Source of the DNA: Neurospora crassa OR74A | Lineage: Eukaryota; Ascomycota; Sordariomycetes; Sordariales; Sordariaceae | Assembly (NCBI RefSeq): GCF_000182925.2 | Contig: NC_026501.1 | Coordinates: forward strand, 7,171,917-7,235,916 | Length of the DNA: 64,000 nt | Reading direction: 5' to 3' | Shown: positions 10,463-23,019 of the stretch, one piece after another | Position numbering within the stretch: the stretch's first letter is position 1 | Layout: the number at the start of each line of letters is the position of its first letter | Notes under the pieces: model-generated | Told to the model about the DNA's origin: nothing | What the model saw: the letters and a program-made list of their open reading frames with translations, nothing else | Databases searched by the model: none | Made by a program: the position numbers and the translations under genes

Positions 10463-13400
10463 GGTAAAGGAGGGGAGGCGAAAATATCTTAAGTGGATTG
10501 AGGAACAGGGATAGATTAATTGGCCAAGCCTTGTCTTTGGCTTCAGACCTGTGTTTGGGCTGAGAGACGGCGTAGCAATCTTCACAACCCAGGCTCGTAA
10601 ACCCGATTTGGAATGTGTTGGACCGCACGTGGCTTGACTTCTGAAAGCAAGACTGCTGCAAGTGCAGAAAGCGGCAGAGCAGGCAGGAATGCCCAAGATC
10701 CCGCGGGGTTGGGGACTGTGTGGTGGTAGCTGGGTGTCGCGTGTGGGCTTGAGTCTCTTGCGGCTGTAGAAGCAGGCTGGCTTCATCGAACCAGTAGAAT
10801 CCGGAGCGAGCCCACCCACCCAACGGTCACTCCCCGCGTTCAGAAACGAATAAGCAAAGAATTAGAAGGCTTAGAAGCGTCCCCGCCTATCTCCACACAC
10901 TAATGACGAGCCACTGCCGGTGCGATTCGAGAGGCCGATCGGTCGGGAAGCCGGCCGCGGAAACGTTAGTGAAATCAGGCTGAGGAGAGTATCAGATGCA
11001 AGCCGTCTATTGCGAAGCTGTTTGCTCCCGCACAACTCGCATCAAGTATTGGGCCTCCTGGCGGCGTCTCTATTTCCAGGACGATGGATGGTCGGCAGAT
11101 CAGTTGACCCTTGAAAGGGTTTAGTAAGTGAGGCGCGTTATGAACGGTGTGAATTGGTCATCGGTTGACAGTGGACAAAAAGAGAAGGGAAGGTTTCGAG
11201 AACAGAAACCTTGGATGATGGTTTGTCTGGGGAAAATGCGGGATGAAAGACAGCTGAACGGCAGCCACAAAACACGCGCTTAATCGATTACACGAATGGA
11301 CTGGATTTTCCCCTGACGAAACTCGACGGCAACGGTCCTTGGCTCTTGATATGGTGGGAGATGGCGGTCTTGGTTTTTGGCAGCGATTCGACGCGGTACT
11401 GGAAATTTGTCAACCCTCCAACAAGTGGGACTTTGGTCCTTATATTTCCCCGCAAATGCTTTCACCGCGAATGCGCAAGGAAATTGAGGAGAAATGCTCA
11501 GCAAACTATGGAAGTCCCGCTGTATAGCATGTATCAGTTTAGTTGCGCTTCCGCGCTCCGGGGGGTGCTGTCGGGTGCTGAAGAGTTCCTGATGTTTGTC
11601 TGAGCATTGTATAGAGGTAGGTAGATAAGTGTGCGGTACTCCTCCCAGCATACGGCGAGGCACGAACCCGTCTCTCTCGTCCCTAACTCCCTAACACGAG
11701 GGAAGTAACCTGGGCCTTGCGGAGAGCACCCAGTATCCAGCAGGAGATTTAGTGTTGTATCATGCAAGCCACCGGTAAGTCGGAAAGCAAACTTGCCTTC
11801 CGTCTTTGTGTGAGGGTCGGGTGCAAAACAAATGCCTTTCTGGGGCTCTAACTGTTTGACACGCATTTGATGGATAGGGGGCCATCCAACATCACCATGT
11901 TAACACCAGAAGCATCCTAGCAAGCATACCTCAGTGTAAAGTTGAAGGGCACTTCTCGAATTGGCGGTTCGATGCCAGCGCGACTTGTCCAACGCCAATA
12001 AGAGACAGCAGATGTCCTCTGGCAAGTTGTCGTGATGTGCACGGGGGAAACACTCGATAACCGAGACGTGCTTACGATCCGGTTTCTTCATATCGCTCTG
12101 CTTTCCTGGCCCTGAGCTGGTGTGCTGTGTCCCAGTCCGTCTGGCCAGGGAGCTTGACTCGAACCAGATTACTTGTGTGACCTCGCTATGGGTATGCGCC
12201 GGGTTCATTGGTCGAAGCGGAACTCGTCGAGGTTCACAACATATGGAACCCATCAGCTGCAATATGTTTCCCAGACGAGACGGTTTTAGTGCTCCCAGTG
12301 TAGGAGTAAAACATGATACGGACGATGATGCAAATCGAAGACAATATTGGCCGGCAGTCATTGTTGAGAACAACGAAACGTTTTCCACCTAGAGATGCAG
12401 GCTGAATCGGACACTGGTCAGAAAGCGGTTGCCGGCCTCGATCTTGATAGTCTTGGTGGTTGGACGTTCGTTAGTACATTTGTAAACTTGGTGTCGAACA
12501 GGGGTCTGGCCATATGCGTAGGGCCATTGTAGGCACGGGATGCTTGTTTGCCCTCTGCAGAGGGATTGACAGCATCGCTGTGCCCCGTTGGTGTGAGGTC
12601 AGCGAGGATGTATGCAGTTTAGTTGCAGACAAGGTTTGCCAAATAGTCCACGTCGTGAGAGCAGCAACCAACCACTTAAGGTTATCCCAAACTCCATGAG
12701 TAGCGGTAGGGTTGGAGAGCCTTATAAAAGGGAACGGTGAGAGCTCCAAAGCTAAGAACCGCAGAAAAGAAGCAAAACCAGATCTCCACGATTACTGGGT
12801 AGGTGGCGCTTGACGGTTTTCTTGGCTGTCAAATCACAGGAGCCTTCAAGTTCGAGAATGATCGCCATTTCCCAAGCCAATCTCTCCATGCAAAGATACG
12901 ATGGCACCGTACCGTCCCGTCTCCTCCCCGGGCATGTTACAGATTTTTTTTTCTTCGTTTTCGACATCAATGGCACCCTGGAGCAAGACCACGACCAATG
13001 GCCCAGGAACTTCCGTTGCCAGGAGCTGCGAGGGAGTCATTCGTGAGGTTGTAAGGAAGATGAAAGTCAAACATACCTACCACTTCGAAACAACGACCAA
13101 CTGGAAGAGCAAGAAGTATAGATATGCCCTTTCTCCCTCACGCCGCGACAAAGGAATTTCCTTGGCTTGAGTGGCCAGAGTGGTATGTATGACTTTCCGG
13201 GTCCTTTGTTTCGACGGGTAGCTGCGTGCCCTGTATGCGACAACGGCCGCCTCATCCCGGTCGTGATTGGTGATTGAACCAAAAGGTACGACACGACGTG
13301 CAGATCCAACCTGATATAACCCCATTGTCTGCTGGACTTACGGTCACAGAAGTAACCTGCCGGCTTGGCGGTGCAGACAACGAGCACAGAGTTCCAGCCA

Positions 13401-14485
13401 TGATAATAGGAACATGAGGCAGATCAGGTAGGTTGCCGAAGAGGCGACAATAGGCGCGAGCGACAGTCCCCCTCCCAGACCTTTTGGGATTGTAAAGAAT
13501 GAGTGATCTATCGAAGCTTTGTGTAAGCAGAATAAAATCAGAGCCCTTCATTCCAGCGTACACTATCGTGCGGTAACACCAGGCCACAAACACCAAGGGC
13601 AATGATCATCTTCACCTACCAACCTACCTCCCACCAACAGGTCATACCTCTAGGTAACAGTGACCTGATATCGCGGCTCCGTGGTTGTGAACACACTAGG
13701 CATTCTGCTGTGTTCCGCGAGAGCGTTGGTCCCCTGGCCACTTGCTGATCCATGCGGTTTTTGGAGGGGACTGACTTATTCGTACCTCATCGTTAGACAG
13801 CCAGGGGCCTGATGTCCATGCTTTGTAGTGACCTAATGCTGTAACATCGAGATCCGCTTGTAATTGTACCTGCATTAGTTACCTGGCCTGTGTTGAGTGG
13901 TGAGAATCGCAATAGTGTCTTAGACGCCAAAAGGAAGGACTCACATTGTTCTGCCTCATAACCACTCATGTGCCCTCTGTCAGCTCACAGTCGTTTCGTG
14001 TCTGTGGTCTGTGGTATCCTTTCACGTTGATATGTTTGTTCAAAAAAGAGCCTTTATGTGTTTAGCAATTTGGCTTCATTGGCCAAATATCTGATTGCGC
14101 TCGGGAAGACAAGCTACGGGAAAGCAAACATCAACTGCACGCCTGTCCTGGGTGGCTCGTTGCAGCCTTCTAGACGACGAATGGCCTGAAAGCCACCGCA
14201 TTCATCGCATCTCTCAAGATTCCATCGCCACTGAGCAGGTTGCTGGGTGGAAGGTGATATTGGTTGTGGCACTATCACAACTCTCGGCACTCCCATCCAC
14301 CTAACTGTATGTATGCGCATGTGGGTACATGAACTACATGTCAACCCAAACTTTCTTGCTGTTTTCTTGACACTCAAGGCTAACTTACACCAAGGATCTG
14401 TGATAGCATCATTTGTGGCTCGCTACTATGGGTCCTATTACCACGCTGCTGTTTGCTTCCCATGTGAACAATCCTAATCGCCGAT
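10463..14485. other. Long intergenic region upstream of the GPCR gene
   Basis: About 4 kb between the GPCR start (transcribed left) and the 3' end of the FMO gene. The longest frame (162 codons, minus strand, 12388-11900) has no recognisable domain, no codon bias and no helpful splice context. Nothing else is supported as a gene. The proximal part must hold the receptor promoter. Confidence 0.55.
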
Positions 14486-17045
14486 TCACCGTGTGTAGGT
14501 CCCCTCAATCACATAGTCTTTCTTCGGCCCCTTGACTCGGTAGGCTAGAGACCAATCTTTGAGGTTGACGGCCTTGAAGTTGAAGCGGTAGTCGACGTCG
14601 TAAAAGTCGTCGATGCATAGATGTCCAGCGTTTGCTCGCCATGCTTGGGGTGCATCCTCGGTCTCTGTGTTCGGAATGACGAACTCCACTTGGTGGAACA
14701 GATAATCCGCCTTCTTTTGATCGTCCGTCTTGACGAACCAGACGCTCAGCTTGTCTTTCTTTTCATCATACCTCCAAACATATCTCCTCGTGGCACGGAA
14801 GGAGAAGCCGTTAGAGGCAGTGAACATTCCTTCCTCAACGTAGAGATACTCCAACCCGATATCGTCATCTTTTTCCAAAGCAGCATCGTGCTCGGCTTCA
14901 CGTCCGTCTCTTGTACGTTCCCTGAGCAGGAACCGGGCAGTACCACTGAAATTCCCGCTCGGGTGAGTGGGAAGACGACTCACAAGATCCCTCTCAAGCT
15001 TCCATTCACCTAAAAGGGAACGGAAGACGGCTTTTGCAACAAACCTTGCCGAGGAAGCACCAGACCATGCTGTGCTCTCAGTCTGCTGAATGGCCTTTGT
15101 GGCTTCTGTACGTTGTGCCTCACCTGCTCGCTTTGCGGGATAGCGTGCTGGTGTCAGGATGTTCATGCTCTGGTCAGCTGGTGGAACTCTGGGCATTTCC
15201 CCCAACGGTGGTATGCGGTCAATTTCTAGAGCCCTCGAAAACTCTTGCATGAGCCACGGGTAATCGCCCATGGGAAACTGAGAAACTCGAGGATCAGTTC
15301 GCAGAGCCAAAGTTTGCTCAATGGAATCATCTTCAGCAAGAGCTGTAGCCATCCTAGGAGGAAGTGACGAAGAAGCAGGTCCTCCGGCCGCCCACAAAGC
15401 TGTGACAAAGCGGGCTTGCATCTCCATGACACCCCAATAAGGTGATCGGTAGAAACCCACAAACCCCAAGGAGGGAATTGCCGGATGATGGGTACCGTGA
15501 AAGGCCAAGGCAACAGTAGTGTTCAGGTCAGAGGGCACCACCGACAAGATTTTTTGAACAGGGGACGGCAGGAAAGAGATGGACGATGCTGCCTCGAAGC
15601 CAGTTGCGAGCACTACTGCCGCAACATTGTCGATTTTGCTTACCTCTCCCCGAGCTGTTGTGACGGTGACAGTATCGCCGGTCAGCGAGTCTAGTTTTCC
15701 ACGTGACACCGAGATGAGCCCGCTGCGGACAAAGTCTGCATAAGTGTCACTAACGGCCAGGTAAGGGGGCTGGTCTGTGTCGGTGTTTGTAATGGCCAGA
15801 CTGGATGAGAAGTCAGATTGATCAGTCCCTAGCATGGTTTCAAAGATTGAGTGACGTGTCTTGGCCGCCTCTATCGAGACATGGCCTTGCATATTGGTCA
15901 GATTATCCGGTCTGTTGGCCAGATTGTATGAACAGAGATCCATGGGCAAGAAGGGCGGTGCGGGCGACGCGGGCTAGCCAGAAGACATACAAGTCAGCGC
16001 AAAGGCACCAAGAGGAAACAGTCGGGGACATGGATGGAGGATGGGCACCTTTGGTGAGGTAAAGAGTGGAAAGACCCACACAGGCCTCTGGGAAATATGG
16101 TGAATCGAGTACTGGTCCAAGTGCTGAAGCGGACTCGCACCAGGCGCGTGCAATGCCGAGGAGAGGTGGGTTGCGACAGTGCCGGCTATCTCGACGCCCG
16201 ACATTTGGCCCCCGACCACCACGATCTTGCGCCCGACACCTTTTGTCTGTTCGAGTAACGCGGTGAGAGTCCGGTACTGACTGCTATGGACCACCGGTAT
16301 ATCACCACTAGCGGCCACTGGTGGAGGTATCACCGGTTTGCCGAAGAAACCGGATGCGACGAGTAGGTAGTCGAACAAATGGTCGAGCTGTTGGCCATCT
16401 TGAGAGCAGGTCCGGACCTTCCACTTGGCTCCCTCGACACCTTGGTCAGAGGGTTGAAGCAGTTCAGAATGAACGACGCGCTGGCCAAGGTGGATTTTGG
16501 CGTCCCGGCAGTATCGATCATGGTATGCCTCAAGATAGCGCCCAATGTGCCAAGCCCTGGGAAATTCGGGGGCGTCATCGGGCCATGCCAGGTCGCTGAA
16601 CTGGACGGTATGTTTGCTCTGGTTAGCTACCATGAGCGGGTGAACCAAACCGGCGTTGTCGTCCTTCCTCGACGGCCAAAGGCCGCCCACACGGTTCTGC
16701 GCTTCGAAGATGGTTACATCGAAGGTCCCCTTGGGCTGGTCATGGAGGAGTGACTTGGCTGCAACTAAACCAGACGGGCCAGCACCTGTAACAAGGAGTG
16801 GTTAGAAAGCCATGGCTGCACAGAGATGATATGTGGCGGTATTGGGCGTTGAGGGAAGAGTCGATGGGTTGAAAAGTGGCATGTTTGATGTTGATGTTGG
16901 CGACACATGTGCAGGCGCGTAGTGTCGAAAGGGAAAAGAAACGAAGAAGAGAAGGCACGAGTAAAGACTGATGGCTTGGAAGTGGAAGTGAATTGGAGGC
17001 AAACATGAACACACCAACAATGCAAACTTTCTTTGAAGCCGCCAT
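14486..17045 (-). CDS. Flavin-containing monooxygenase fused to DUF6314 domain
   Basis: Three exons: 17045-17015, 16785-16049 and 15973-14486, giving 751 aa. The first intron (229 nt) splits the FAD-binding motif, so only splicing restores IVGAGPSG (residues 9-16). A second dinucleotide-binding motif, IVVVGGQMSGVEIA, fits NADPH binding and reads GGQMSG rather than the usual GxGxSG. The FMO signature region is VVHSSQYRT, and VLATGFEA is the ATG-containing motif of this class. Residues from about 580 onward (VFRSLLGEWKLERDL to the end) form a separate beta-rich domain of the DUF6314 type, seen in fungi alone or fused to FMOs. The enzyme probably oxygenates a soft nucleophile (N or S) using FAD, NADPH and O2; the substrate is unknown. 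No biosynthetic genes flank it. Confidence 0.87.
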
Positions 17046-19786
17046 GAGGCCACGTCTCCAACTGGACAGTCCGAGAGAGCTGAGGTTGGGGAATACGGCC
17101 CGGGGGCGTGCGGTGGCTCGGACTGGCAGTATGTTGAGTGGTGACTCGGTGTGGTCAATCGCAATGTCGATGGTATGAGTGTACAGGGAGCAGCTTCAGG
17201 TGAGAAACTGAAGCAGGGGCAGCTCAACCTCCCAGAGCACTTCCTGAATTAGGTTTGTCGGGTGCTGGGGAGCGACAGAACAACTCGTCAAAATATGACA
17301 GAGAGTAACGGTGGCTACGTAGGGCCGCGGTTTACGTGCAGTGCCTCACCACTACGAGACGGGATGGCCAACTCCAAGTTGTGCCGCTGTCTGCCGCTGT
17401 CCTTTCAGTTCCTTTTTGGTGATGAGGTGTGGTTTGATGACTGAGTGGAGTCACATTTCATCCGATATTCCCGATTGACAGCAGACCTCAGCTGGCAGAA
17501 GTGGCGGTCATATTGCAGGGATCAGGCTTTGGGCGATGTCCGGCAGCTGTCAGCTTCCTTCAGGATGGAATGAGGGGTGAGGGGTCAGACCAATTAGGTA
17601 CCAATTGAAAGTCTCCTCAAGCGGGGAACAGAAGAGTTGGGGGAAGGTCAAGTTAAGCTTTAGGCGGGAATGGGGAAGGCGCAGATCTCCCCGCACCAAG
17701 CGACCCCACAGACTAGTGTAGAGGTATGTACACTAAATAACAGTGGAGTTCCGGTAGACGTCACAGACTTGCCGAGCGGCATCACGGGACTGCTTGAGAG
17801 AGAGAAAAGATTGAAGGAGCGAAACATGAGAGCAAATATCGATGTATTATTCTTTTAGCTAGACCTGCCCGATACACTCTGTGACGGTTTATTATCTGGC
17901 GCACCAATTGCGTAAACAGCCAGCCAAATAAAGACAGAGACGTTTAGTGTGTTTTGTCTCCACGAATTGAGGGCCAGGCATAAGCTGTCGGGGGTTCGGT
18001 ACATTGCCTCCCGGATAGTTATGGAGGTTGTTACCTGTAAGTGCCTCGCACCCCAGGCCCAGGCCTTTCATCCAAGTCACGAGATCTCTCAACACTTCAA
18101 CCCTGCGCTCTTTGCGTGTTCCTCAGGCAGACGTCACCATCACACATCATCATATCCTATCTTAAGCTTCGAAACAGTTGTTAATTGTCGGCTTAGGTTT
18201 TGGAAGACTCTTTTATTAAGACAACGACCTGTTGATGTGCAATTTAGAAAGGGTTTGTGCCGTTGTATACCCGAAGGACAAGTAACGAGGGAAATGACGT
18301 TTTCTACTGTTAGTGATCCGCTGATTGCCTCTGTTTCCCAGCGCACCGAGTTCCAACAACATGGTCCAAAGTCCGAACGCACACGGAAGCCTCCATTCAG
18401 TCGGGTCATGAAAACTGAAGTGGAGCACAGGACTCGGGGGGCTCCATGCCGGTCACGGTCCGCGTGCCGTCTGGCAAACATCTGGATGTGTCCACAGCTG
18501 CCTCTTAGGTACTTGCCGTTCCAAGAATCCAGGCCATCCATCCCTCCAATTTTACCTCTTTGTAAATACAAACATCACAACGACCCCACTGCATAATCCA
18601 CGCTTCCAGCACAGCAGTCCCAGCGCTTTGGATCCGGAATCACGCTCCCCGTCTATCTTGAGTGACCTGCGACACCAACAAAGTCAACACAAACACCCAT
18701 CACCACCGTGCTCTTCAGCTGACCGCCCGACCCCGTCGGCTGCCTTGTCCACACACATGACAGTCGCCGAAGCCGGACCGATACCAAGAGACACCAGCCG
18801 CCCCCCACGGTGGAAATCCAGCCTGGACGCCTGGTTGTCGAGTTCGGGGCCATTTGCCGCCGCCACTCCGGAGCAGACGGCGCAGACGGTGCAGGTGTTT
18901 GATGACGCCAAGTCCAATATACCACCACCACCACCCCCACCATCAAAAGCCTCGAGGTACCCTGCCGCCATGGCAACACGACATCCACCACATAGCGTAT
19001 CCATACTCCAATCACAGTATACGCATCACCTGCCTATCTGGACGACAGCCGCTCAAGAAGGGATTCCCTGGATTGCCATGGATCCAACAGCAGCCAACCT
19101 CAAGCGCTAAATTGCGAGTCGCTTGGTTGTGTAGCCGGACACCCGACGCACTGCACCTTTCCAGAGACCTTCGACATGACCCTCTTCGGGAGCTGGCAGA
19201 TCTCGCTCGTCGTTTGGCACAATTCTCCTAATTGCTCCTGCAGCCATATCATTCCATCGCACAGTCCTCGAGTCGAGAGCCATAGGAAACAGCCATGGCT
19301 TCATCAACACTACCGATGTTGAGCTCCCAACCGCCATGGAAAAAGATTTTCCATGCCACATGGCCCTTGGCTATGGCACCTGACTGACCCGGTGCCCAAG
19401 TCCCAGTCCCTAGTCTGCCAGTCACCTACCAAGAAATTGGTGGCTTTATTATCGCCAGGGGAGGAAGCACAGAAGCAAGCTAGAAAACCGCTTCTCGTCT
19501 TGGCAGCTTCTCGCTTGTCCTGGCACACTGCGTACCGGTACCTGAAGAGCTAGTCCAGAGGCTGATATGGCCCGACCCGATCGATAGCGCTATCATGGGG
19601 TTGATGTTGCCCAAGCCAAGAGGAGACTTGACCGCCGAGACGGCCCAAGTATGTGCCCTCTAGCCTCCTCCCAAAATACTACAGCCTATGCCCTTAGTCA
19701 CAGACACATACAAGTACCGGATTACAGCCCTACACACATTGACCCCCGTCTCTATATTCGTCCTTGTCCAAAAAAAAAAAAAAAAG

Positions 19787-19821
<35 letters not shown>

Positions 19822-22800
19822 GGAGAACAAGGTCACAGTTTGCCCTTGAACGAGACGGCCACGGCTCGCTTTGGAGGCAGGTTGGACAGACGCAATGGAC
19901 GTGGCGGCCGCTTGCAGCAGCTTGGTGACACGATTCAACTAGTGCAAGGAGCTGCAAATCCTTCGATATTTTCCCAAAAACATCGTCAAGATTTTCGTAG
20001 CTAATTGCTTTTCTTCTTGCCGAGTACAGCCACAGATCTGGCGGAACGTCCTCAGCACGTGGATCGCAAGTAGTCCTACCAGACAGCGGCTGCTTGCTCA
20101 TAGGCCGCTATTGCAGGCGAGACCTGCCAAACGATAACCCACAAATCATAACCATGACATACGCTGTCGCCCGAGCGGGTACACGCCTGAAAAGTTTCCC
20201 AAAGCATTCCAACAATGCCATGCTCGCCCACTTTGTTGGCCTTTCGGGCGACGGACTACAGCAGCTGGCCAGCAACGGTAAACCGAAAGGACCGCACCTT
20301 CACACAAAGCAAACTTGGTCCGCCCAAAAAGAAATCAAATTCCAAACACGGCGGCCCTGCTTGACTCGGTTCTCCTCGAACCAGGCATTGTCATCTGCCC
20401 CTTTTCGTGTGGCGCCCGCATGGGAGCAAACAAGCCATGCTTTTGTCCATGCCGCGCCGCGGACACACACAGAAACACCTGCCAAGCGTGAACTAAGAAA
20501 TTGGTCTCAACAAATTGTCCACCAAGACAGTACACAGCACGTTCTCTCTTCGGAACCAATACTCGGGTTGCAACACACCTTGACCTAAGGACGGGATGGT
20601 GTGGTGCATCCATGCATTTCCTTTATCTAGCGCACCCATCAATTCAGCCTTCCCCGAATCAGCACTCCGCTAGTAACGACCAGAAACTCGGAACAACAGT
20701 CTGTGTCAAACCCCCCTCCTCTTGTCTGAAACATAACTGACCTTGGCGAATTCTGCGTGCGCAGTCGCCGAACATGCCGTTCTTCGGATCGTCAACAATG
20801 AATAATCTGGTACATGAGTCTCACTAAAGGCCGTAGTGGACAGAAGTTACTAGTTGCTGCTGTGCGCTTGAGGGGGGCTCCTAGGGTTGAGGATTTGGTG
20901 ATACAAGGTCTGCTGAGACACCATGTCGCCCACAGATGATGGATGCCAGATTGGCTTGGTCAAGCAAATTCATTTATCTGGCATTCCTGGTCCATCAGGT
21001 ACTCAACACAACTGTACAGCCCGGTAAGAAAGAGACCTTCCTTTACGCACCTTTACTTTCCGGCTGTCATGTTCCAAGACCATGGGACAAGCAAAAGTGA
21101 GGTGAGACAGCACGACACTCCCGCTTGGCGATTCAAACACGAGCACAGGTACTTCTTGCTCCCTCGTTTGCTAGCCTCTGACGAACCACGAAGCAAGCAT
21201 CACTGATGTCGATGTTCCAAGGGGGTTCTAGAAAGATGAAAGTGCACCTCCCTGTCTGGGTATCACTGTCCGACTCTCCAATTGCCTTGGGCACCTTTTC
21301 GTCTTCGGACGAGAGAATCCTACAACATGTGGGTCACGGACATGAACTAGTCAGGTAAAAGCCTGTCCAGAAACCGACCAACAAGGCAACTCTCTCGAGT
21401 CGTGTTATTGTTGAGGTTGCTGGAGCGGGGTATTGCCGGTAAATTAACAGTGACTGCAAGAGAACACACTGGAGTAGTTCGGTTGGACAAGTCTGGTGAG
21501 CTCTGTCATAACAGATGCTAGAAAGCGTTTTGGTAAGATGTGAGATTGAGGGGATCATATCAACCAGGATCCCAACATGCTGGGACCGCAGGAGGAGCAA
21601 GCAGCACGCCTGAGGCTTCTGGCATCGGGGAGCACGCTTCCAGGTGAATGTTTGCCCCAACCCTGGTATCCATGCTCACCGTCGTTGATATGCCTTCATG
21701 GCTGGCTACTATCATGTACCTCTACGAATACCGAGGATGAGGTGTGCCAGGAGCAGGGGTGGGGGTGGTGTTGAGTGCATTGGTAATCTGCCGTCCATCT
21801 GTCCGTGGTGGCGTCCCAATTGGGCCTGTAGGCGCATATGCGGCGTGTCGGATATGCTACAAACTACTTATAAGCTGCCCCAGCTGGTTTAGCCTCCTCC
21901 TCTCCGCATTATCAACCCCACCCGCACCGTCCCCGTCCTCGGGACTATCCTATTTTGGGCACACGTTCCATTGTTCTCTGTCCCTCCCTCCGACACTTCA
22001 TCCACATTCCCCTCCCCGGCCTGTACCGGTACAGCAAACACCAATAGTGCAACCGTTGCGTGGCTACAGTCAAATAGGGCCAACATCTAACGAAGGCTTC
22101 TTCGACACAGTGAAGGGTTCGGCGAGTTAGTCAGGTCACAGTGCCCAACTACCAGACAGGAATGCCATAAACTTATCACATTGCGGCGAAATTTCCGGTT
22201 TGGGTCGCTTCGACGTTCGCCAATCTCCTCCTTTACTACGATCTACATCTCCGGGATCTCATCCCTTCCGCGTGGGTCAAAACCAAACAACGTGGATTCT
22301 GTTTCGTTCGCCCTCATCTGGGGAAAGCTCCAGAAACTCCACCTTGACCGGCTTTGACAATCCCCCTTTGACAGCTCTAACGCAAAAGAAGGAAAGGCCA
22401 TTGCGGCAGCTCGGCAGATCAGGATTCAGTGAGCTTTCCCGCGTGAGCATTTCCGAAGCACAAAAAACGGACCAAAAACAAAGACCCACGCCGACCAAAC
22501 TCCAGAATCAGGCTGCCCCGTATTGGGCAAACATGAGCAATGGGTTTGTAATGTTCTCGATTTGTACCAATCCCATTGTTGATTCGCTATGATGATACAT
22601 GATTCCCTGCCTTCCCCTCCCTCCCTTTTTGGTGCCGATTTGTAGATAAGAGCTCAACTCATCTTTCCGCTTTTCTACTTCCACCTCACTATTCATTCTT
22701 TGTACTTATTAATTTCTTCTTCCCGTGCATTGGCATTTACCCCCCTCTGCCTGTTTCGACAGCCTCAGAGGCAACTCCGAGGACGTTATAAGTCACTGGT

Positions 22801-23019
22801 CTCTTGTTACATTTTGCCTCTTGGAAATCAAGACAGACAACGAACGGCGCGCAAGGCTCCAACCTCTCCCGTCATCAGCACCACCCGAAAACTCACAGCA
22901 CCTCACCGTGGAAGCCCAGTCACTGGTTACATAACTGACACGTTCTGTTCTACCACACCACAGCCCGAATATTCTCCTTCAGACCCAAGGGAAAGTACTA
23001 CCTGGAGAGCTCATCAACC
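17046..23019. other. Six-kilobase gene-poor region
   Basis: Lies between the divergent starts of the FMO gene (-) and the MFS gene (+). Several frames of 100-215 codons occur, but none has domain signatures, codon bias or a coherent start. The most Pro/Ser-rich is around 18628-19110 on the plus strand. A double poly-A tract lies at 19770-19818. The stretch at 22600-23019 is CT-rich (CTTCCCCTCCCTCCC) and looks like promoter and 5' UTR of the MFS gene. Noncoding transcripts are possible but cannot be called from sequence. Confidence 0.5.
19770..19818. repeat. Double poly-A tract (A16 and A27)
   Basis: A16 at 19770-19785 and A27 at 19792-19818 are separated by GAATTT. No adjoining retroelement body was recognised. 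Confidence 0.85.

Noticed and set aside
12150-12165. tRNA B-box-like GGTTCGAGTC on the minus strand
   Set aside because: No A box at a suitable distance and no cloverleaf.
11900-12388. 162-codon minus-strand frame
   Set aside because: No homology signal, no codon bias and no promoter or splice context.
18628-19110. Pro/Ser-rich 160-codon frame
   Set aside because: The first in-frame codon is not ATG, codon bias is weak and there is no domain. It could be an orphan gene but is not supported.
17046-23019. RIP-degraded transposon
   Set aside because: Base composition is not AT-rich, and no transposase, reverse transcriptase, terminal repeat or duplicated segment was recognised.
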